From: Aphrophora alni
Taxonomy: Eukaryota > Arthropoda > Insecta > Hemiptera > Aphrophoridae
Direction of reading: 5' to 3'
Assembly: GCA_963513935.1 (NCBI GenBank)
Contig: OY740768.1
Coordinates: forward strand, 67,320,231 to 67,384,230
Length of the DNA stretch: 64,000 nt
In this document: positions 11,760-20,945 of the stretch, piece by piece
Numbering within the stretch: position 1 is the first letter of the stretch
Layout: each line of letters opens with the position of its first letter
Position numbers and translations under genes: made by a program
Notes under the pieces: generated by a model
Databases searched by the model: none
The model's input: the letters and a program-made list of their open reading frames with translations, nothing else
Told to the model about the DNA's origin: nothing

Positions 11760-14700
11760 ACTTGATGAAACGACTGGTTATGTTTTAATTCTGTGTTCTG
11801 TGGCTCTTAGATTGTAGCGAAGTTGCAAGAAATGGCTGTTCTTGATCTGTTAAACATATCAAGAAAACAGGAAGGGAAGGAATAAAGGTTCTGGATGAGG
11901 GGGGGGGGGTAGAATAAGTCCACGAGGACTGACTTAGATGCAAATAAATATCTGTATTAGGTAACCGTCTAAATGTATCAAATATTTTATTTATGTAGGT
12001 TTAAACGCTGATTATATTGTGAATGTGTTACAACTAGTGGGTATAATTATTGAACGTCGGATTGTTTTATCGTAATAATTTCTGTTTTATTTTAATGATT
12101 TATACTGTACTTCATATTTCCATTAGGAATTGGTGTGTATTTCGTCTTAACTCCGTTTGTACTATTAGTTCTCATCTCCAATAATTTTTAATATACCAAA
12201 AGCCATTTCTACAAGAGATCAATATGTGCAATATTTTCGTAATGTAGATAAGTTTCTATAACATATTCAAACAGTTGTTTTGTCCGTATCTGATTCTTAG
12301 AACCACTTTGGAGTCATTTAGGTTGATCACTTTGTTTGCAGAAGGGGACGCAGCAGGATGATTAATATTCAGAGAGTATTCAAGTTGCTGACCAGGATAT
12401 GGTTTAAGGGAAACAAAGCATGCGAAGTCTGTATTATGCCATTTGAAAGATTGGTATTGTTTTTGTCCTGCATGTACTTCCCACGATTGATAAATTGGGG
12501 TATTTCACTGGAAAATTTCATGGCATTATAGAGAGTTGTATTAATATTTTAAACTGTATTAAGAATCTATATTAATTAAACTTAGCTTTCACGCTTAGTT
12601 ATCTCAATTTCAGGAAATTTGTAAAATTAATTTTAAACTGTTTATCTAAACTCTAAATTAACACGTGATATATGAATCAACAACGTTACTACAATTTGTG
12701 GTTCATGTTTTTATCGTAAAAAAATTTTATTTCAAATCTGGATACAAGTTTTCACACTATGTGTGTTCATGTTCAGTGCATAAGTTTGTAAATATCAAAC
12801 TCAATTTATTTCTGCAAGTGTTGAAAAGACATTGGGTGGTGTCTTAACTATTGATTATGAATTTTCTATAATTTTGTTCAATATACATTTAATTAAGAGT
12901 TTTTTAATACAAGTTCCACTTCATCCCTGCGCTTTCTTATGTGCTCTTGTTACTGGTAAGTTAAAGGAAAAAGTGTTTATCCACTACTAATGATAGTATG
13001 ATAGCGTATGGTACACTACACTAATTATCGGGAAAAGAAAATATTGTGTTACATTGTATAAAGGCCACTCTCTAAATTCATAGCCTATCTTTATTTTTAT
13101 TCTCCTCGAAATTAAAAAAATTGTCATACGTGTAATAAAATCTTTGGTACCTAATGTTTAAATTATAAATTAACGTAAACAAAAATAATACGTACAATAA
13201 GCGTATAATAGTACTTTATATTGTAGATAGTTTAGGTTTCTGTTAGTAATATAAACTAACTAACACGAACCATCATTATTCTTACACGCGATTACTGTTG
13301 TGAATGTCGCTACTAAAATTCCCCTCTTCTCTGTGTATGACAGTTTTGGGCCTCCAAAATATCTTCTCCAAATTATTTATATGTGAATTAGATTACCCCT
13401 AAATCGTCTGAGACTGGTGTCTTAATCACTCTCCACACGCACACGCGCGCGCACACACACACACCTTGGAGTCCCACCAGGGCCAAGTTACCAACGTAAC
13501 AAGAACCATTATTTTATAAATGGAAATTCTGATTCAGTTGTAATTTTTAAGTTAATTTTGTATGATGTACCCTATTTCTCATTTAAAGATTACATTCTTG
13601 TGGGGATTTGAAAATGGCTAGAAAAAATATGTTTTTTTCTCATTGTAACGGACGATCTGAAAGACATAAAGCTTTAAGTTTTGTACAAATTAAGTGTCTC
13701 TGGGTTTGGTAGATTGTTTTTTCAAAATTGCTAAACGGTAGGTGCAAAAATTTTAATATGCTTAATTTATCAACATTTGTATTAATGGTATGATTTCTTT
13801 CAGTCATATTCGTTTACGTGTATTGCACAGTTGAGTTCGAATATGACATTGTTTTGTATCTACTTGGTCTCTAGATCCCCTTCAAGTATTGATAAAACTA
13901 AAATTTCATTTACTGATTCTTACTTAACTTGTAACATTTAAGGGGGTAACTTTCAATTTGTCGTTGTTCGCAAATAAATCGCAAATCGTGTGCTGGCCAT
14001 TTAAATTAATTTCACGATGTTTGCTTTACTTGAAAAATTTAGTTACACTTTTATAAAGGATATTAATAGACTGTTGTTAAAACTTCTCTAGTAACATATG
14101 ATAAATAATTACGTTATTACTATAAGTTGGTAAAGTAATTTAATTAAGTCGAAGACAACAACGATTATTTGTCTGTTTTATTAACGATTGTTTTTTGAGA
14201 CATAACATTTGAATGAGAGCTTTTCAACTTTTTTAATTTTGTTTCTCTCTAAAAAATTTCAAAGTTATCAAAATATGGTGTATCATATAATATCACCCCT
14301 TTTGTGAAGGACTTGTATGTGAAACGCCACGTATCTAATGAAATATTTTAAATAACCATGTCTGCTGAAACAAAGGAGCGGAGTTGTAGGGGCTTTGGAT
14401 TGTTTAAAAAAGAAAGGGAATATGCAGGCGTTCTGTTACTTGTATTGGAAATTTTGAATTCCTGCGTTTCACTCCGAGTTTTATTTATTAAGAGTACATA
14501 TACAGAAATGATGCCTCCAAAAATTTTGTAATACACTGGATTTCTTTTAAATTTACCTTAATTGCATATTTATTATTTAACATTTTAAAAATTATTTTAC
14601 ATATGTCATTAGTCGTCATTACTAATAGCACTTATTTTAAAAACGACTCTAAGATTGTCTATGTATAATTTATTTTGATTTATATACTGGGCAGCCACCG

Positions 14701-14920
14701 AAAGCGAGATATTCTTGTTTCCTCGTATTTATGTTTTCCCCAAAAATGCACTGATTCATATATTTTATTTTAAAAGGGGATAATTTTATTTCGTGCTTTA
14801 AAAGTAGGCACTTCGGTTGCGACTTCTTACTTTGAAATCGACCCCTAATATTTTTAATGGTGAAGGAAGTATTTTGAAGACCAGTAAAAATATCTTTTCT
14901 GCAGTATATCGCAGTCTTAA
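11760..14920. other. AT-rich sequence without recognised genes
   Basis: Short open frames at 12665-12847, 14348-14536 and 14670-14996 carry no recognisable motif. There is a poly-G run near 11900 and a CA/CG microsatellite at 13434-13464. Nothing else is recognised. Confidence 0.5.
13434..13464. repeat. Short CA/CG microsatellite
   Basis: About 30 bp of alternating CA and CG dinucleotides. It is the second of five places in the window where a CA/TG tract carries an internal CG run. Confidence 0.9.
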
Positions 14921-14924
14921 AGTT

Positions 14925-15140
14925 TGGACAATTAGTTTTAGAGAAATTACGTTCTATGTTAATAGACAAAACACATTGCTTTTCCTCACCGCCCAACTCG
15001 CCCGCATCGCACAGTAGTTTATGACTTACGACCAGAGTTATTTAACTAGCAACACAGAGATGAGTATGTTAATCGAAAGTATGTTTTGTAATTAGTGGTA
15101 AAGTTTCAGGAAATGGGGTCTGTACCTAATAAAAAACGGA
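14925..15140 (+). repeat. Dispersed repeat family B, copy 1
   Basis: It shares ordered words with 24555-24990: TTTTAGAGAAATTA, TTAATAGA, CGCC..CCAACT, TTAATC.AAAGTATGTTTT and GGTAAAGTTT.AGGA. The copies differ by substitutions and one large indel. No protein motif is visible, so this is probably an old non-autonomous element. Confidence 0.6.
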
Positions 15141-15880
15141 ATACTGAACACACGATAAAAAATTAAAATCTTTTTAATATATCTTATTATATAGGGCGAA
15201 CATTTTGCAATAACGAAGTCATTTTGTTTTAAAATACCATAAATAATATGTATACAAAATGCATACCTAGTAATGAACTAAAAAAGACAATTTTGCCCGT
15301 CGACGTCGTCTGTAATATTGTAAAACCATTAATAGTTAAAAGTTTCTTTGTTACATTTACTTTTCGTACGAATGTTATTTTTACCTAAACGGCACATGTA
15401 TTCATCGTAATCGTTGCTATAGATCCTATTCCATTAATTTTTTGAGACAGTTTCATTAATCTTTTATAGGTTCTTATAGGTAATTCAACTGAAAAAGTAT
15501 TTTTAAAGTTGTTACAAGACAACACTATCCCACTGTTAACTGACATTGTTGAGAATATCCTCCAAGGCTAGTTGGTATTAAGCTCTGTCTGAAGTTTTGT
15601 GGAATGGCCCTCACTGTTGTCTGATTTAACATTTTATTTAACGTTACTTGGGGAGTAAGACTTTTCCATATATAAAAGACATTCATAACCTCAAAATCCG
15701 GAATTCATCGCATAAGGCCAAAATCAATTACAACTTTTTAAAGGTGACTACGATATTGTAGGCTATAATGATTCTTCCCTTTCTAGTATTGTCACTCGTT
15801 CCCTCGTGAAATTTTAAATGATTTATTTCTTTTTAAGATAATATTTATAAATTTATTCATCTTGCTTGTAATATATATAT
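15141..15880. other. AT-rich sequence
   Basis: No open frame, structured repeat or RNA gene is recognised. Confidence 0.55.
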
Positions 15881-15885
15881 AAACC

Positions 15886-15946
<61 letters not shown>
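15871..15946. repeat. (TA)n microsatellite
   Basis: A TA dinucleotide tract broken once by AACCGTT and then about 55 bp pure. It marks the left boundary of the unusual 16-18 kb block. Confidence 0.97.
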
Positions 15947-15948
<2 letters not shown>

Positions 15949-16111
15949 CGAAATAGAGGGCTCCCAAAAGGTCAGTGCTCGGCAGGCCATAAATTGTAAA
16001 GTGTTGAAAGGGTTGACAGCTAGAAAAACTATTCTAACATTAGTCACAGATCTCAAGAAGTCAAATAAACCATTCCAAAAGTCAATGCCTTCAACCGAAA
16101 ATGTTTGAAAT

Positions 16112-16363
16112 GGACCAATGAAATAAATTGCGTCACACTCGAAATAACTTACAAGATTTAAAATAAGCCAATGAAGGAAGGGGATCGGAAGAAAGCATTT
16201 GAAATTAGAACCTATAAATATGGGTGGAAAGGAAACACACGAGGTTCATTCTTTTTGGTTGTTACTGATTGAAGGAGGGAGAACTGGAATAAGTGTTTCT
16301 TTAGTAGTCTAGAAAAGAATATCGATTGTGAAAGATTTAGCCGAGATCAAAAGTCAAAATAAA
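16112..16363 (+). promoter_or_regulatory. Promoter-like block with CCAAT, TATA and an early AATAAA (LTR-like)
   Basis: Two CCAAT boxes (16114-16118 and 16168-16172) precede TATAAATA (16213-16220). A TCATTC initiator-like site lies at 16246-16251, about 35 bp downstream. AATAAA follows at 16358-16363, only about 110 bp after the presumed start. Promoter and poly(A) signal this close together is the arrangement of a retroelement LTR (U3, short R, U5). I could not find a second LTR copy, a certain primer-binding site or gag/pol coding in the window, so a solo or decayed LTR is an inference. Confidence 0.4.
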
Positions 16364-16425
16364 ATAGTATCTGCGTCGTTTTTTTTATATAAGTATTAAT
16401 AATAATCTCCGAAGAATAAGTTTAA

Positions 16426-16562
16426 AAGATAATCGTCGTTATAAGTTTAAAAGTAATCGTCGTCATAGAAGTGTGTGATAAATTGCGTCGTTATAAAAGT
16501 GTTTGAACAGGAATATTAATACAATAAATTTTATTAAAGTAATCGTCGTCACAAAAGTGAGT
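16426..16562 (+). repeat. Imperfect short repeats around ATCGTCGT
   Basis: The phrase AGTAATCGTCGTCAYARAAGTG and close variants (AGATAATCGTCGTTATAAG, TTGCGTCGTTATAAAAGTG) recur four times within about 140 bp, directly downstream of the LTR-like promoter. They could be protein-binding sites or a decayed tandem array. No coding frame runs through them. Confidence 0.6.
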
Positions 16563-17041
16563 GAGAAATAAGTGTAAGAAGAAAAGAAGATTCGTCGAAA
16601 AGATCAAGGCAAATCGATCCATCTACTGGCAGTCTACACGGGAACCACGTGCACGGAACCAGGAACATCGGAGCAGTGAAAAACTTCCAAGCAATAAGTA
16701 AAAATTAATGGACAATCTCAATCAAATAAACTACCACCAAATTCTATTTTATATGTAAATATTATAGTCACCAAAGAACCTCACGAACCCGTAAAGAGAA
16801 ATAAAATAAAAATTAATAAAATAATACATTTCAGCTAGCCGGAGCATTTTATAATAAATAAATTAAAAGTAAAATATGATGCACTCTTATTTCTTTATTT
16901 AGGCTAAGACATGGTAGAATTAGAAATTTATAATTAACTTGTAATGAAGCAATATCTTCATTAATTAAATACTCTAATAAGAGTTATAGAAACGATTTAG
17001 AAGAGTAAACAAGGTTCTAAGTAAACAGATCAAAGGTGATG

Positions 17042-17138
17042 GAACGTTCTAGAACGTCCAAAGTCAACATTGGATAGCTGACTCCCCACCACAAAAACAC
17101 AGTATAAAAGCAGCCTCGAATAGCTAAAAGACTCAGTT
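17042..17138 (+). promoter_or_regulatory. Heat-shock-type promoter: HSE, TATA box and initiator
   Basis: GAACGTTCTAGAAC (17042-17055) contains three perfect alternating nGAAn/nTTCn units, the minimal binding site of the heat-shock factor trimer, with an imperfect fourth unit following. TATAAAAG lies at 17103-17110, and TCAGTT (17133-17138), the arthropod initiator consensus, follows with its A about 32 bp downstream of the TATA start. Order and spacing are those of a functional RNA polymerase II core promoter. It faces a tandem-repeat array starting at about +50. Whether it is active, and whether it belongs to an LTR or to a host non-coding gene, cannot be told from sequence alone. Confidence 0.55.
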
Positions 17139-17185
17139 GGGGTTGAACCACCCTGACTGCCATTCCGGCAGACCTCTCCCCTCTC

Positions 17186-17852
17186 CTCGACATCCTGTCA
17201 CCGCAGAGGCGTGTTGAGCCCTCGGTAAATCCGTATCTGTCGCAGAGGCGTGCTGAGCCCTCGACATCCTGTCACCGTAGAGGCGTGTTGAGCCCTCGGT
17301 AAATCCGTACCTGTCGCAAAGGCGTGCTGAGCCCTCGACATCCTGTCACCGCAGAGGCGTGTTGAGCCCTCGGTAAATCCATACCTGTCGCAGAGGCGTG
17401 CTGAGCCCTCGACATCCTGTCACCGCAGAGGCGTGTTGAGCCCTCGGTAAATCCGTACCTGTCGCAGAGGCGTGCTGAGCCCTCGACATCCTGTCACCGC
17501 AGAGGCGTGTTGAGCCCTCGGTAAATCCGTACCTGTCGCAGAGGCGTGCTGAGCCCTCGACATCCTGTCACCGCAGAGGCGTGTTGAGCCCTCGGTAAAT
17601 CCGTACCTGTCGCAGAAAGTGCTGAGCCCTTGACATCCTGTCACCGCAGAGGCGTGTTGAGCCCTCGCTAAATCCGTACCTGTCGCAGAGGCGTGCTGAG
17701 CCCTCGACATCCTATCACCGCAGAGGCGTGTTGAGCCCTCGGTAAATCCGTACCTGTCGCAGAAGCGTGCTTAGCCCTCGACATCCTGTCACCGCAGAGG
17801 CGTGTTGAGCCCTCGGTTATTCCGTATCCGTCACAGAGGCGTGTTGAGCCCT
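17186..17852 (+). repeat. 74-bp tandem repeat array (about 9 copies)
   Basis: Units begin CTCGACATCCTGTCACCG at 17186, 17260, 17334, 17408, 17482 and 17556, then 17629 after a 1-nt deletion, and continue to 17852. Each unit is a dimer of two related parts: 35 nt (starting CTCGACATCC) and 39 nt (starting CTCGGTAAATCC). Both end in the shared GCAGAGGCGTGYTGAGCC. The array is GC-rich in an AT-rich window and copies differ at only a few bases. Because 74 is not a multiple of 3, each unit shifts frame. The minus strand happens to be open in all frames, giving long but meaningless reading frames there. Confidence 0.97.
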
Positions 17853-17867
17853 CTACCTCATAAGTAG

Positions 17868-18104
17868 AAAATATTAAGAAACCTGAATGTTCCAAAGTCA
17901 GTGGATCCCAAGACACCACGTCGTAAGGATCAAGGCGAGTCAGTGGATCTCAAGACACCACGTCGTAAGGATCAAGGCGAGTCAGTGGATCCCAAGACAC
18001 CACGTCGTAAGGATCAAGGCAAGGCAGTAAATCCCAAGATACCAAGTCAGCTCACATCAGTATCGAGTGAGAAGACACCCGCAGAACAGCTGTTGCAGTT
18101 GTAG
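17868..18104 (+). CDS. Short open frame over a 42-bp in-frame repeat (doubtful gene)
   Basis: A 79-codon frame runs from just after TAG at 17865 to TAG at 18104. Three copies of a 14-residue unit, VDPKTPRRKDQGES, are followed by a decayed fourth and then PSQLTSVSSEKTPAEQLLQL. The unit is basic and hydrophilic, and the frame is preserved through all copies because 42 is a multiple of 3. There is no good ATG start; the frame could be an exon (a CATAAG/TAG boundary lies upstream) or a non-coding repeat that stays open. I do not recognise a protein family. Confidence 0.25.
   Translation, partial: KILRNLNVPKSVDPKTPRRKDQGESVDLKTPRRKDQGESVDPKTPRRKDQGKAVNPKIPSQLTSVSSEKTPAEQLLQL
17901..18056 (+). repeat. 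42-bp tandem repeat (3 copies plus a decayed fourth)
   Basis: Copies start at 17901, 17943 and 17985 with GTGGATCYCAAGACACCACG and are almost identical. A fourth, diverged unit covers 18027-18056. It lies immediately after the unrelated 74-bp array, so two different tandem arrays sit back to back. Confidence 0.95.
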
Positions 18105-18220
18105 ATCCAACGATCTACGGATGGATTTTTAAACTAGTGAAGTCAAGAAAGTGGTTACAGTCGATGGATACAAGTTAAGTGTCAAGTGTATACTGTCCGT
18201 TGTACCTAAGAAAAGTTTTC

Positions 18221-18226
18221 AATAAA
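18221..18226 (+). terminator. Polyadenylation signal AATAAA
   Basis: AATAAA lies on the plus strand downstream of the two tandem arrays and the TAG at 18104, followed by T-rich sequence. In an AT-rich genome single hexamers are common. Its value here comes from its position at the end of the promoter-plus-repeat block. Confidence 0.35.
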
Positions 18227-18245
18227 TTATTCATAGCGATCTATC

Positions 18246-18494
18246 GTATTATTTTATTTTAAATAGCGAACCTTGGATAGATACCCTTGAAAAATCTAAT
18301 TCAGTGAAAGAAACGTTACAAACTATGTACGTAGAATAAATAATAGGTTAAGACGTTTGAGTATAAGTATAAAGTTCATCAGATTTGGACAATAATTGAT
18401 TTTGTTATTGTAAATATTTTAAAAAAAATTAAATTTATATAAATAATTAAAGAAGGTTAAATTCTAATTGTGTTCAAGTGTCAAATTTGTTATA

Positions 18495-18526
<32 letters not shown>

Positions 18527-19540
18527 TTTCTAATGTATAAAAAAGTTAATATAATCCCAAAAGGTTTTTTTAATTTATTTATTTTACAGTCCAAAAGTCT
18601 GAATCCATTGTAGTCAATTTTGGATGTGTGCATATTTTGATTGCTCAATTATTTTAATAACTCAAAATTTTGAGTTTCTCAAAATCGGTTTTCCAAATCA
18701 TACGTATAAGAATTACTGTTTGTAAACTCTAAAATACTAAAACGATATTTGACGACGGGTTCCAAGTTAGTCTTGAATTGTATTCTTATTTCCGTTTGAC
18801 ACACTAGTCTGGGATATAACATTTTATTTCTTGGAAGTTTTGAGATAATCAATCTTCTAGGGCTGTTTCCATTTCCATTTATTTTTAAACGAATACTTTT
18901 ATTTTTATTATTATCTGCGTATATATGTGTGACGAACATGTACAGTGTTTTTGATCTTGTATTTTGTAGATGTTTGCGAAGGTAAGATTGTATAAGATGC
19001 TTTCTTCCCTGTAAATAGTTACACTAGTTGTTGAAGATTCTGTTCTTGACAGTTGTAATGGCCTCTCAAGCATCGTTATCATTAAATCTAACAGTAACTG
19101 CCACTAGTCTGACTTCTGCGCTACTTCTAGATTTGCATTTGTATTATAGTACTCCTGTTGTTTGATGGAGGGATTGTGAACTCAACAATTACATGAATCA
19201 TTTACTTAGTGAGCCCTTAGGGAAGCATTCTTGTATATTACTTGGCTTTGGCATGTTACTCTATTCTGTGCTTTTCTGTCTTTAATCCAACTTCTGGAGA
19301 TTCAATAAGACTAAATAGCATTAACTAAAATAATGACTAATCAATTAATTCTTCTTATTTCGTATTACTACATAGTAAGATTATATGATATATTTCACCA
19401 AAAGCTACTAATTACATCCATTAGATTTAAGTGTTTTATAATCAAATCATTCATCAATTATACACAATTAGATAGTTACTGCTTGGGTTTTTACCTTCAG
19501 TCATTGTAAATAAATATTGAGCTTTACTTGTGAGATAATA
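18246..19540. other. AT-rich sequence with a TA/CA microsatellite
   Basis: A TATATA(CA)n tract lies at about 18494-18526. Two overlapping minus-strand frames (18679-18939 and 18885-19082) have no recognisable motif. No RNA gene is seen. Confidence 0.5.
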
Positions 19541-19544
19541 TTAT

Positions 19545-19803
19545 GTAGAACAAAAACTCGAACACAAGTTCTCATAAGCACTACATTTATTAAATCAAAC
19601 GCGTTTCAACGAAAAAGTCGCCATCCTCAGTGATAGATGAGCTACAATAACAAAACTATAACTGTTATAGTTATAGTTATTTCAGTTATAGTTTTGTTAA
19701 TGTTGCTCATTGTATCACTGAGGATGGCGACTTTGTCATTGAAACGTGTTTGATTGAATAAACGTAGTTTTTGTGAGATCTTGTGTTCGAGTTTTTTTTC
19801 TAC
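19545..19803. repeat. 259-bp foldback element with long inverted arms
   Basis: Left arm 19545 to about 19675 and right arm to 19803 are inverted copies at close to 88% identity by eye. They share CTCGAACACAAG, TTTATT.AATCAAAC, GTCGCCATCCTCAGTGATA and AACAAAACTATAACTG. The centre is a short TATAACTG/CAGTTATA pile-up. Reading outward from the centre, each arm carries CTGAGGATGGCGAC...GAAACG, which resembles a hammerhead-type core but has one extra unpaired base, followed by AATAAA-like sequence. It looks like two copies of a short element joined tail to tail, or a foldback transposon. No coding. Confidence 0.85.
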
Positions 19804-20600
19804 ATTCAACCATTGTGTTTAGACATATTTGTTGCACGTTTGTATTTACGTGTCCACAATATAATTTCTATTATATAAGATGCATAAACTCATAAAATAA
19901 CAATAGTTAATTCCGGTAATGAATTAAACGTCCGCTTGGTTACTTGAAGTTTTAACAAATTCAAAATGTATTGGAAAATTAAATAAAATAATATTAAAGA
20001 AATTTGTTTGTGAATTCAGCAACAGATTTTCAGTATATCCACCTAAGAGCAACTAATAAAGCGTTGTAGTGGGGGAAATATCTTTTTTTTAAATCATATC
20101 ATCTTTTATTTCCGTTTTTTAAGTTGATATATGACATTTAAAATTTTGAATAATAGCTAATCCATAAACGACACACTTATATTATAGTCTTGACACAAAC
20201 AAGAGTATGTCCAGCTGATGACAAAAAAAAAAAAAAAACACGATTTAAAAAAAATTACAGTGAATGCCTATGTCAGTAGAGTGAATATTTTATCTGCACC
20301 ATCACAGTATTGTCATATTGTACACGCAAAGAGTATGGGGGAAAGTAAAGGAAAATATTTGTAGAAGGTTGAATAGTCAAGGCGGAGCCTCGCTATGGTA
20401 GGCTATTCACTAATTTATCTGTGGTGTTACTAATAATTCCGATTATCTTTCATATTTATAATATCATTTATATTTTACGTTGGAAACTGTGTAGTTCAAT
20501 ATTTCCTCAAGATGGTTAACCCGTACGATGTAATGTTTCAAACAAAGGCTTTATAAAATTGTTTTGATTTAATAGAATTAATCTATGTAACATGGAATAA
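19804..20600. other. AT-rich sequence
   Basis: No gene is recognised. A small stem (TGAATAG/CTATTCA) brackets a GC-rich stretch at about 20370-20411. Confidence 0.5.
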
Positions 20601-20824
20601 ATCGGTTTGTCTGTCTCGGGTCCCGGCGCGTGAAATTGTCGCACAAATTGGCATCACTGCTTAGCCAATCATTCTTACGATTGATCAGTTGAACTAACGC
20701 CAAAACTAGTAACAGATTTAATGTAGCACTTTGTCGTTTCTTATGTGTAGTCTTTGGTTATATCCCTCCCTTTTATCTTGACCTCTCACGTCTTTCCGAC
20801 CCACGCACTATTAGAACATACGAG

Positions 20825-20945
20825 AGCTTGGCAACACCCCCTATATATACAAACCTAACAGCGATTACGTGACGTCATCAGTAGTAGTCAAACATTTAAT
20901 ACGGGAGTTATAAATAGACTGTTTAAGCGCTAAGCGGGAAATGAT
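20825..20945 (+). promoter_or_regulatory. Promoter-like block with a CRE and a TATA box
   Basis: A perfect palindromic cAMP-response-type site, TGACGTCA (20870-20877), is followed 32 bp later by TATAAATA (20909-20916), within a locally GC-richer stretch (about 20600-20945). A start near 20940-20946 would be expected. No open reading frame or clear first exon follows within 1 kb, so this may be an unlinked coincidence, a distal exon promoter or a transposon promoter. Confidence 0.3.

Larger units (their letters stand above)
17135..18245 (+). ncRNA. Candidate repeat-rich transcription unit downstream of the heat-shock-type promoter
   Basis: The predicted start is the initiator A at 17135, and the predicted 3' end lies just past AATAAA at 18221-18226. 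Between them are about nine 74-bp repeats, a 42-bp repeat trio and little else. On the plus strand the 74-bp array is closed by TAA in nearly every unit, so the transcript would be largely non-coding; a 79-codon frame covers the 42-bp repeats. The layout (heat-shock promoter, tandem-repeat body, polyadenylation signal) parallels Drosophila hsr-omega, but no sequence similarity to it is claimed. The alternative is a retroelement LTR with an expanded leader. Confidence 0.3.

Noticed and set aside
17420..17919. Overlapping minus-strand open frames of 96 and 83 codons, rich in Arg/Ala/Ser/Gly
   Set aside because: They are antisense translations of the 74-bp tandem array, whose minus strand lacks stops in every frame. 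The frame rotates with each unit, so this is not a real protein.
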